Positions 35,901 through 47,900 of a stretch of DNA of 64,000 bases are shown piece by piece. The stretch comes from Chrysogorgia sp. JL179-B06 (lineage: Eukaryota; Cnidaria; Anthozoa; Scleralcyonacea; Chrysogorgiidae). The stretch spans positions 1 to 64,000 of the forward strand of contig JAYKKM010000263.1 in assembly GCA_035772405.1 (NCBI GenBank), read 5' to 3'. The notes under the pieces are model-generated. The model ran no database searches and was not told the DNA's origin. It worked only from the letters and a program-made list of their open reading frames with translations. Every line of letters starts with the position of its first letter. Position 1 is the first letter of the stretch. The translations under genes and the position numbers were made by a program.

Positions 35901-38900
35901 CTAGTTGTGTATGAATATAAAGCTACTTGGGGAAAACTTTCTATTGTAACTTGTCGTATAATTTCCATAACGCTTTGTCACTTGTTGAGTCTCTGACGTC
36001 ACAATCACATACTCTGCTGTGGAATCGTCTGCGCTCGTCTGGAACAAGTTTTGAGCAATGGCGGACAGAATTTGGGCAACTTTGGAGGTTAAATTGCTTG
36101 TGATAGAATGTTTGTTGTTCATTTTTGATGCTGTATGATGCCCTGTAACAAAACATGGCAGGAAACGTAATGTGATATTTCGTCGCAGGGGCACATTAAC
36201 ATTCATTATGTTGACAAGTGCCTCTCGTTGACATGTTCAAAGGTGTTTTTATACCCTGCTCAACCAGTGGAACACAAGCCATTGCCACAAGCGAAAGAGC
36301 ATTTCGAACGAAAATCAAACAACTGCCGATGCAAGGAAAGAAATGTGATTTTCCCCACAAGTTTACAACACATACGATAAACAAGAGATTATTTGATTAA
36401 ACCATGGACAATAAAAAGACTGGATAGGAAACTAACTGACGTCAGCGTGAAAACCTAGTTGAAAATCGTGATATCACGAAGATGTCACGAGTATTCAGAT
36501 TTTGCTGAGTTTCTCTTTAACTTCTCCGTATTTTCGTATTCAGGTAGCTATATTGAGATTTCAAAAAGTTTCATCGTCTCACAAACCTGCCTAAGCCACG
36601 ACTAAGTGTTCGAGGTAAATGCTGTTCGTCTTTGTTTCAGCTGTTTTCTTTTTGTTGTGAAGAAACTGGCGACGCAAAAACTACCGTTGTTTTAGTTGAA
36701 ATTTGCGACGCATTTTTCACCGTCTAAAGTTGGAACTTTTCGCCTAAAATGAGTAATGGTAGTCGGATATTCCAAGTGGCATTGTTATGTTTTTTTGGTA
36801 GTTTGACTATCATATTTAGCTGTATTATTGCTAAAAGTGGCGATTTATGGAGATTTTGTGACATCACGATTTTCAACTAGGTTTTCACGCGATCAACTGG
36901 TGCCTTAACCAATCAGCACGCTGGAAACGTAACACGTGATCTTAGTTTCCTATCCAGTCATATTCTACTATCCTAACTCGAAACTGTCCGCCATGATCAG
37001 CTAGGGCATACGGACCAACTCGCTCGTTAGAGCAATATATTTGCTCTTCCTTGTACGCTGGCATGCCACCAGCTTGTCAACGAGGAGACTTGGATATAGT
37101 ATGAAAAGAGCATCATTTGAAAGAGCATCAAAAGGTAGGACGATATATGCAGTTTACCGTTCCTTCATATATTTTCTAGTTCCAGAGTTATAAAGTTTTA
37201 AAGATGTCAAAATCAAGGGGAAATAAGGCACAAACAAATTGCTGACTCAGCATAAATTATGACGTCATATGGTTTGCATATAGCTCACTTACTATGTGTC
37301 AGAATCAAATGAACCTTTGCACACAGATAGTGCAAGTTGAAACACAGTGGATGTCACTAATTTTGTTGTCAAGGTAACACTGTTGTACCCAGGGCCCTTG
37401 CACGGATTTTATAAAACACCTTCATACTCTGTCTTGATAAGGATAACATAATATCAGACGTGTGCTTGTCATACCTAGCCTATGCATACCTAAAATACAT
37501 TTATACTATATCAATTTGAAAATTATACCCCCAGTGATAAATACAGCGTGTTTTATAAAATCCGTGCAAGGGACCTGGGTACAACAGAATTTAACAACAA
37601 AATTAGTGACATTATCAACTGTGTTTCATCTTGCACTATCTGTGTGCAAAGGTTCATTTGATTTTTGACACATAGTAACTGAGCTATATAAGTTCATTTA
37701 AACATTCACCAAACCACCTAACATGCAAACCATATGACGTCATAATTTGTGCTGAATCAGCAATTTGTTTGTGCCATATTTCCCCTTGATTTTGACATCT
37801 TTAAATCTTTATAACTCTGGAACTAGAAAAGATATGAAGGAACGGTAAACTGCATATCGTCCTACTTTTTGATTCTCCTTCAAATGAAGCAATAAAAAAA
37901 TTTCATTTCATAGGCATTCATGGACGACGTTTTAGACGCTATGTCTGATCTGAAGGACACATTGTCCGAAACGTCGTCCATGAATATACATAAGTGCTCT
38001 CTTACTCAAGTATTTTTCGACCCATTGAAGTTCTCTTATTTCTCCTTTTCATATTATACCAGTTCTTTTGAGAACTTAGCAGCTTTCGTATTTTTTCTTA
38101 TTAAGGAGGAGACTTGACAATGAGAGACTTGTCATGTTCGGAAACTTGCCTCAGTGTGTAAACGGCATGTCAAGGAAAATGTGACAAGTGATTATGAAAT
38201 CTCATACCTATAATTTCTTTGTTAACGCACATTTTTGAAAGGTATTTCCTTGCCAAAGAAAACTTAGTCATGTGAAATAGGCTTTAGTCTAGAAGTAAAA
38301 CAGATATCAATTCACAAGGCCTTGTGTTGGGTCGCAATCATAGGCGTACGGGTAAAATTTTGTAGGGGGGCTGAGCATAACTTACCCGAATAAATGATGA
38401 CGTCAATATTAATCTATTTAATGACGTCATTATTAATCTATTTAACCCCAAGTATAATAATACATGCATGTTTTTCGACATGTACATTAGGGGGGTCCGC
38501 GGGCATGTTACCCAGGGAAAATTTTTGAATTTTTGATTCCCTGAAAGTGTATTTCCTGCAATTTGAGGGCACTTTTCTCGTTTTTTCAGCCGCGGCAGTG
38601 TGCGGGATTTGAAGTATTTAATAACCGCTAAGTAACACAGATTTTCTAAATTAAAACAGCGTGGATATCTCTCCCGCGCATGGGAATGCGTTGCACGACG
38701 GCAGAAGAGAAGAAAGGAAAAGCAATTAGCCACAAAACCAAATGTATTAGGTATAGTTGAAGTTGAACACACGAGATAACGTTTAGACAATGCCCGTATG
38801 CCACTGACCATTAATTGATCAACAAAGAACAACGAAATCCCAGATTAATTCCCTCAATGAGAATCGGTTATAATGTAATTAAGTTGCATTCAAATATTAA

Positions 38901-41900
38901 AATAATTTAAGACAAGACCATTTTTACCCGAATAGAGCTAATGTTTCGGACAACTGGGGGGCTGCAGCCCCACAGCCCCCTCGGCTCGTACGCCTATGGT
39001 CGCAATCTCGTTCCCAGAGCCTTCGCCGCAACGCAAACGAAGGCTATGGGATAATCCATCGCTATAAGCGTTTTGAATGGTTAGCTAAGGACTTCCTAGC
39101 TAAGATTAAAGTGCTTATAACATCTGTAGGGATTTAACATATTTGTAATCTATGGATTCTCCTGAGATAAATTGTAATATATCTTGTCAGCTGAAAATTT
39201 CATCTTCATAGACTTTTTTGCTGTTAAAGTTGACGGAAATGACGTCAAATCGGGAATCTGTCTATATGAAAACCTTTACTGATGCCCGATTTGACGTCAT
39301 TTCCGTCAACTTTAACAGTAAAAAAGTCTATGAAGATGAAATTTTCAGCTGACAAGATATGTTACAATTCATCTCAGGAGAATCCATAGATTACAAATAT
39401 GTTAAATACCCACAGACGTTATAAGCACTTTAACTCGTAATATTTATGTGAATGTTTAAAAACGTTATCTTCTGACAAACTTTTATTTTCGAGGCGTTGT
39501 TGCAACGATGAATGCACGTACCCTGTAGGGAAGATACAAACTGTATCTTTTCTCTCAACTACCACAGACCTCAAAGCGTCGTATTGCTTATCTTTAATTT
39601 GTAGCCCTACTCTGTTCAATTTTTGTAGTGACTTATCCAGTGCAACTCGAAATGGCTGCTGCCATTTATTTTGCGAAGAAACCGAAGATTCTTGCCGAAG
39701 ATCTCGATATTAGTTCTCACGTCCCAGAAACTATGCGCTCGGTCTATTTCTAGCTAGCGCATGCTCTTTTCAACCGGCAACCGTTTTTTTCGGTTTCCGC
39801 AGATGGATCATCCAGAGCCTTCGTTTGCGTGGCGGCGAAGGCTCTGGGAACGAGATTGGATTGGTCGTGGTGAAAGTATAGCGGAAATAATTACCCACAT
39901 ACCTCCTTGGTCGCTTTAATAGTCTTAACCTTTCTTCTCCCATCGTAGTATTCAACTCCAACTGCCTTGTTACCTTCGATGATCAACTTTGTCACGTATG
40001 CCTCCGTTAAGGCCACGAAGTTCGTCCTGTACATGATCGGCTTTAAGTACGCATTTGCAGTGCTCCACCGCCTACCCTTGTGCACGGTGAGGTCCATCGG
40101 GCCAAAGCCAGCCTGTTGGTAACCGTTCATGTCTGTCGTGTGGCTGTATCCGGCCTCCACAGCAGCCTCGACAAATGCCTTGAAGAGGGGATTTTCCATC
40201 CTCCCTTGGATCACATGAAGTGGTCCTTCTCCGCCTCTGTAGTCGTTCGCGCCTAAAAGTTGAAACGCACGATGAGTGACCATGTTGGCAAAGTTTGCAG
40301 TAAAGCATTTCGTACAAACAAAAGGACTCAACAAAGATCTTAGTCCATGCATTTGTGACATCTCATCTTGATCATTGTAACTCCTTGCTTTATGGCCTCC
40401 CTCAGTGTCAATACGATCGTCTGCAGAAGATATTGAATGCTGCCGCCCGTGTGGTGTGCTTGGTACCCAAGTTTGACCACATTACGCCTGTGCTTGTAAA
40501 GCTTCACTGGCTTCCAGTACGATACCGCGTTACATTCAAAATTCTTCTCCTGGAGTTCAAGGCACTCAACGGTGAAACTCCTAGCTATATTTGCGATTTC
40601 TTAATGGTTAAGAAATCGTAGGGGAGATATCATCTCAGGTCTGACGAGCAGGGAAAGTTGCTGATTCCACGTACTAACTGCAAAACATTTGGAGACAGAG
40701 CGTTTGCTAAAGCCGGCCCTACACTATGGAATCAACTTCCATTCGATATGAGATGTCTGTCCAACATCGAGACTTTTAAGAAACGCTTTAAAACGCTTCT
40801 CTTTAGACAAGCTTTTAATGTTTAATGACTCTAATTTTGGTCGTCAATTTTATTTGTGGATATATGTAATTTACTTTTTAATGTTTTTAGGCTGAAATAG
40901 TTTTATTTGTTTATTTTGTATATAACTTTCAGCGCTTTAGAATATTTATAGTTTTAGCGCTATATAAATTAAATTAAAGTGCTTATAAACCCAAAATGGG
41001 TTTTTGGTGATTCGGATAGAGCATAAAAAGTTAGTTAATAAGTTCTAGATTAGTTTTTGCGTTAAACTTTTAGTTTCGGAGATATAAGGGCTCAAAGTCA
41101 CAATTTGTGAAAAAAGTAGCGCAGGCCGGGAGACTGGATCCGAGGAACGTGTTATGTTTCAATACTTATAAAAATATATTACAATTCGAGTAGACAAGGT
41201 AACATCGTAAAGACACATCGTTTGGGCATTTTTCAATAAAAACTCTTAAGATAGCTGTCTTCTCCTATACAAAAGCCTAGTTGTTGTTGAAGATGGGTTC
41301 CTCGGATCCAGGTCCCTGTGTGTTATTTTGGTGGCGCTACTTTTTTCAAAAGAATAGCACATTTGCATGTTTGAGCCGTTATATCTCCGAAAACTAAAAG
41401 TTTAACGCAAAAACTAATCCAGAACTTATTAACTAACTTTTTATGCTCTATCCGAATCACCAAAAACCCATTTTGGGTTTACAAGCACTTTAAATTAAAA
41501 CTAAATGTGAACATTTCTACCTGTTACGTTTTCACATGTGATGACATGTGAATGTATTTGACATGCTATTATTCACATGTGATTACATAATAATAATAAT
41601 AATAATTTATTTCTAGCGCATTACAAAAATCTCAATGCTCTTACATCATATAACAAGCTATGTTACATTCTAATAATAAGTTACAGCTATTAATATAAAA
41701 TGTTATCAAAATTAGATGATATTATTAAAAAGAAATTTCCTTACAATGTGTTCAGACACAACAGGAATGCGTGTACCTTCCGGAATAGGAACTAAACCAG
41801 GGGCAGAATAATTAGCATCAAGGTTAATTGCTTGAAAATAGTGATTGATGTCATCTGGATCCAGAACAGAGCTAATAGGAACACTGCTACTCTTGCACCC

Positions 41901-44900
41901 AGTAATTGAGTTAACTGTAGCCCACCATTCCTTTGTGGCTCTAGGATGTCCTTGACGCGAATCACTAACAGCTTGAGCTTGGTTTGTCCGGATGAGTGCA
42001 TTAATCCTCTCTTGAAGATATCGGTCTACAACGCCGTTGTTCTTACGCAAATTATTTCGACGAATCTTAAGGAGAGTTTTAACAAGGGGAGACATATAAT
42101 GTTCCGTAATTCCAATGGTAGCGCATTCCAAAGTCTAGGAACACTAGAGGAAAAAGCCCTACGGCCATAAGCCTCTGTACCGTACCGAGGGATTTCAAGA
42201 CGCTTATTATCATTAAAATTAGATCGCAAATGACGTAAGGGTTTCTTCATGACCAAACATGTGATCACAAGTGAATTCTTTTCATATGTTAGTCACAAGT
42301 GGTCACATATGAAACCTTTTCACATGTTAGGTTTCACATGTAATCACATGTGAGTACGAAAACGTTTCACATGTTAGGGTTACACATGTGATCACATGAA
42401 ACATTTTCACATGTTAGGGTTACACATGTGTTCACATGTGGTCGGTCACATATGAAACCTTTTCAATGTTAGGTTTACACATGTGATCACATGTTAGGTT
42501 TACACATGTGATCACATGTTATCATGAATGTGAAACATTTTCACATGTTAGGGTTACACATGTGTTCACATGTACATGTGGTCACATATGAAACCTTTTC
42601 ACATGTTAGGTTTCAGAGATCACATGTAAAATATTTTCACATGTTAGGATTACATGAACATATGATCACATATGAAATCTTGTTAGGGTTACACATGTGA
42701 TCACACGTGTGAAGTCATGTGGAATTTCCGTAAGGGAGCACGTGCAGTAAGCACGTTGCCCCTGACCTCTGAGGTTTGAAGTTAAGCCCTGTTGGACGGG
42801 GAAGGTCCTTTTGAGTCATCCCGTTTAGCCTGAATTTCGGAAGTCAACACGGGTATACCAAGATGGTCACCCATCCAAGCACTAACCCATTTTCAAGAAG
42901 TAGTCTAATACTAATCCTAACCCTAACCCTTACCTTGATCCAATAACCTTAAACCTATCCCTTACCGTAGCTAACCCTAACCTAACCAAAAATAAAGACC
43001 AGGAAAAACAGAAAGGTGCTTTTGAGTCATCCCTTTTAACCATTTCGTAAGATCTTAGCAATAGATGTACTCCGTGGTCTGACATAGGTCATATGATAGC
43101 TGCCTAGAGCGCCTTTAATATCGACTCGGCCACGTTAGCCTGCGAGCATAATGTAGCATTCAATTAATGAGCATTTGGCAGCAGGTAAGCCTCATTATAT
43201 ATTCTGAACGTGTGGCGAACGGAAGTAATTTGCATTACGCGAGCACAAATTTTGAAATACGTATCGGCAATAATCCCTCGTATTTTGCGTGTGTTTGTAA
43301 ATACAGTTGACTCTCTTTGAACGACCACTCTCGTAAACGACCATCTCCCTCAGGCGGCCGGCTTTACAAAGTCCCATTTTATTTCTTAGTCAAACACTGT
43401 ATTTAGCATCTCTCGTAAGAGACCGCGACCACTTTTGGGGATTAAAGGACATTGGCAACAAAAATTAAGTTTGTTTTATTTGAAAGAACTCTTAAAATAA
43501 TGAAGAATATTAATTTATAGTTCTTTCATATTTTACTTAGTTCTTGAGATATTTAGACTTATGTGATATTCAAATGAGATGATCTATGACGTCATGAGAT
43601 GGTTAATACATTTTAACATATTGAAAATCGTGAATATCTTTATGATTATTAAATGAAATTACTTGAAACTTTGCATGTAGATACATACCACTAAACTGCA
43701 GATCATCATTCAAGTCTTATGGTTGCCATGGTAACGGATTAGTTTACAGACCTCTTGATTTCAAAAACAAAACTATTTGTTTTCTGACATAGTAGACTTT
43801 GTACCAACTTCAAATCTCAGTTTCGAATTGGCTATGATAGTGAACATTTGCTGAACAGGTACCAACCCAATAAGGTTCGGCACTGAAGAGAAAACAAATA
43901 ATTTTGTTTTCGAAATCAAGAGGTCTGTAAACTAATCCGTTACCATGGCAACCATAAGACTTGAACGATGATCTTCAGTTTAGTGGTATGTATCTACATG
44001 CAAAGTTTCAAGTAATTTCATTTAATAATCATAAAGATATTCACGATTTTCAATATGTTAAAATGTATTAACCATCTCATGACGTCATAGATCATCTCAT
44101 TTGAATATCACATAAGTCTAAATATCTCAAGAACTAAGTAAAATATGAAAGAACTAAATTAATATTCTTCATTATTTTAAGAGTTCTTTCAAATAAAACA
44201 AACTTAATTTTTGTTGCCAATGTCCTTTAAGCGATCACCCCGGAGATCGATGACAGACCTATGACAGACCAGACGACAACAATCTTGGCTTTATTAGTTT
44301 GTATTTTATTTTAATATTTGATATAATTTTGATCGACTATCAGGACTATTTAGGACTATATGACTATTTAGGACTATAGGAGGACTATTTAGGACTACAG
44401 GGGGGCTATTAAGGACTATCGGAGGACTATTTTAGGACTATTGGAGGACTATTTAGGACTATCAGGACTATTTAGGACTATAGGAGGACTATTTAGGACT
44501 ATAGGAGGACTACTTAGGACTACAGGGGGGACTATATAGGACTATCGGAGGACTATTTTAGGACTATTGGAGAACTATTTAGGACTATCAGGACTATTTA
44601 GGACTATAGGACTATTTAGGACTCTACATGAGGACTGTGTAGTCCTAAATAGTCCTCCGATAGTCCTAAATAATCCTCCTATAGTCCTAAATAGCCCTCT
44701 GATAGTCCTAAATAGCCCTCTGATAGTCCTAAATAGTCCTCCTATAGTCCTCTGATAGTCCTCATATTGTCCTAAATAGTCCTCCAATAGTCCTAAATAG
44801 TACTCCTATAGTCCTAAATAGTCCTCCTATAGTCCTAAATAGTCCTCCTTTTCCTAAATAGTCCTCCTTTTGTCCTAAATAGTCCGCACGTAGTCCTAAA

Positions 44901-47900
44901 TAGTCCTCCTATAGTCCTAAATAGTCCTCCTATAGTTCTAAATAGTCCTCCTATAGTCATAAATAGTCCTCCTATAGTCGTAAATAGTCCCATAGTCCTA
45001 AATAGTCCTCCTATAGTCCTAAATAGTCCTAAAATAGTCCTCCTGTAGTCCTAAATAGTCCTCCTATAGTCCAAAATAGTCCTCCTATTGTCATAAGTAG
45101 TCCTCCTGTAGTCCTAAATAGTCCTCCTATAGTCCCAAATAGTCCTCCTATTGTCATAAGTAGTCCTCCTGTAGTCCTAAATAGTCCTCCGATAGTCCTA
45201 ATAGCCGTAAAGGTAAGGAGGCGTCCGGCCGTCCGGGGCCGGAATTAATCAGCATGTTTAAGTATCCATCGAGACAATGTTAATTTGAGACGATGTTTAT
45301 TCAGATATTTGTCTAGGATTGCGATCTCGTTCGTTTTCTTCCCGTCTCACTGTTCGGCATCTCGACATGAATAATATTTACTGTAATCATCTAAGGTTTA
45401 CTGTTTAAATCTAAGGTTTACTAATATTTACTGTATCATCTAAGGTGAATGTATCGTTCGAATGGATCACTCGTTAGATTTCAGCTAAGATTCTTTCGAC
45501 AGTCAGTCGCTCTCTAGACACGAACGGCAGCGAAATGGGATAATCAAGTTGAGGCGAATTCACAATGAACCGAATTTGATCATGCAAAGCAACACCATCG
45601 TTCAACACGATCAAGTAAATTATTAAACACCTGGTGTAAACGTTTCAGGGCATCAGCTATACCCTGCATTTGGAAATCAAAAATAGTAAAAGACTATTTA
45701 CAAACATACGCAAAATACGAGGGATTATTGCCGATACGTATTTCATAATTTGTGCTCGCGTAACGCAAATTAACTTCCATTCGTCACGGCGTTCGTCACG
45801 CAGAATATATAATGGGGCGGCATCCCTTTGTGGCGGTATAGTAGGGGGTTACTTACTTTTGGCCCAAGCATTAACAACGATTGACTTACCTAAGCAATGG
45901 GACTGCGACTTCTTAAAATACGGCAAACAATCAGCGTAAGACCATCCATCGCACCCTTCAGATTGCCAGCGATCGTAGTCGAAAGCGTGACCTCGGATAT
46001 AAACCATGGCGTTGAGAGAAGATGATCCACCCCACACACGACCACGAGGACAATATATCACTCTGAGACAAAAGAAAAACAATTTACACCAATGGTGGGC
46101 CACCAACACTGCCATGGAAAATGACTCTCAGATATCCTAAATCCGCCAAGCGCCTTCATTAAAGTTATAAAACGAAGCAGTGCCTGCCTCTGATATAATT
46201 CACATCTACATTGCTTTCATTCGATCTGTCGTTGAGTATTGTGCACCTGTATGGCGTGCATATACTAGTAGATATAGATGAAGAGGAAATTTACTGACTG
46301 CCATTATTAAGAGCTATATACCTGTTTGTCACATAATTTTTTATGTAAATAGTCATGAAAATTTTGCGACCCAGAGAGATGATTTTTTTTAGAGATAATA
46401 ATAATAATAATAATAATAATTACATTTCTATAGCGCCTATAACAAAGATCTAAGCACTTTACAATATAAATATCTATAAATGTCTACAAATAAATAAATA
46501 AATAAATTTAAAAAAAAATCTAAAAATAATTATAGCCAAGTACTAAAAACAATAATTATACAAGAACTACCATAATTAAAACTATATGTTATTACAAATT
46601 AAAAGCCTTTTTAAAAAGAAGCGTTTTGAGGCCAGATTTAAATTGTTCAACTGTATTTGAGTTTTTTAAATTGATGGGCAGTTCATTCTATAGGGTTGGA
46701 GCCGCGACAGAGAAGGCTCTATAGCTATAAGTTTTGAGCATGTAGTTCGGTTTCTTCAGCTTATATTGGTTAGAAGAGCGTAGCTGTCTTGTTGGTTCAT
46801 ATACATGTAGTAGATCAGTTAGATACGGCGGAGCCAATCCATTCAGCGCCTTATACGTCAGGAGTAGTATTTTATATGTGATCCGATATTCCACAGGTAG
46901 CCAATGTAATTCAATCAATACTGGGGTTATATGGTCATATTTCCTAGTAAGCGAAACAACACGGGCCGCAGCATTCTGGACAGATTGTAATTTTGAAAGT
47001 TGATATTTCGGAAGTCCATATAAAGAGAGTTTCCATGATCCAATTTAGATGAAACAAGGGCGTGAACTAATATAGCAGCAGTGTTATGAGTAAGATATGT
47101 CCTAATCCGACGAATGTTCCTGAGATGGTAGTATGCAGATTTACAAGTTACATTTATGTGATTAGACATTGTGAGAGTACGATCAAATGTTATGCCAATG
47201 TTTCTGACAGATTCAGAACAAGTTACCAAATCCTAACCGCCAACTTGAAGGGACTGGAACAATGGTTGCTGGCGATAGCGAGATGAGAAAACAATAAGCT
47301 CAGATTTATCCTTATTCAATTTCAGTTTGTTCATAGTCATCCATCGGTCAATGTCTTTCTGGTTTTGATTTTATCCATTTCAGTATGGGATGAAAAAGAA
47401 AAAGTTGTATATATCTGACTGTCGTCTGCATACAGATGATAAGACATGTCATGTTTCTGTAGAATATCAGCTAGTGGGGAAGTATATAAGAGATACAGTA
47501 GCGATCCCAGGACAGAACCTTGTGGAACACCATACTGCAGTGAATGTAATGATGAATTATGACCATTTATCGATACAAACTGCTTGCGATCCTGAAGATA
47601 AGATCTGAACCAATCCAACACTTTGCCCTTGATCCCAAATCGATTAAATAGCCTAGAAATAAGAATCTCATGATCCACCGTATCAAATGCCGCTGATAGA
47701 TCTAAAAGGAGAAGGACAACTGCTTTGTTATCATCAATGGCACATAGGATGTCATTTTGCACACGCACCAACGCTGTCTCAGTGCTATTATGTTTCTTGT
47801 AAGCTGATTGAAAAACAACTGTTTGATTCGTTCTCTCCAAATACTGCGTTAGTTGACTAGCAACTTCCTTTTCAATAACTTTCGATATAAATTTCAAGTT

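Larger units (their letters stand above)
43193..45814. mobile_element. 2.6-kb element with about 115-bp TIRs
   Basis: The left end ATTATATATTCTGAACGTGT runs to CGAGCACAAATTTTGAAATA and CGTATCGGCAATAATCCCTC. The right end is the inverse (45690-45814). Inside are a TTAA fold-back element (43442-44230) and a palindromic minisatellite (44328-45205). No transposase is recognised, so it is non-autonomous. The right end is about 75 bp from CHDH exon 2. Confidence 0.75.

Noticed and set aside
35901..36206. 101-codon minus frame
   Set aside because: No motif and no supporting exon context. It lies in intronic repeat-like sequence.
38338..38832. 164-codon minus frame
   Set aside because: It lies inside a 658-bp TIR element, has no recognisable domain and starts and stops near the element ends.
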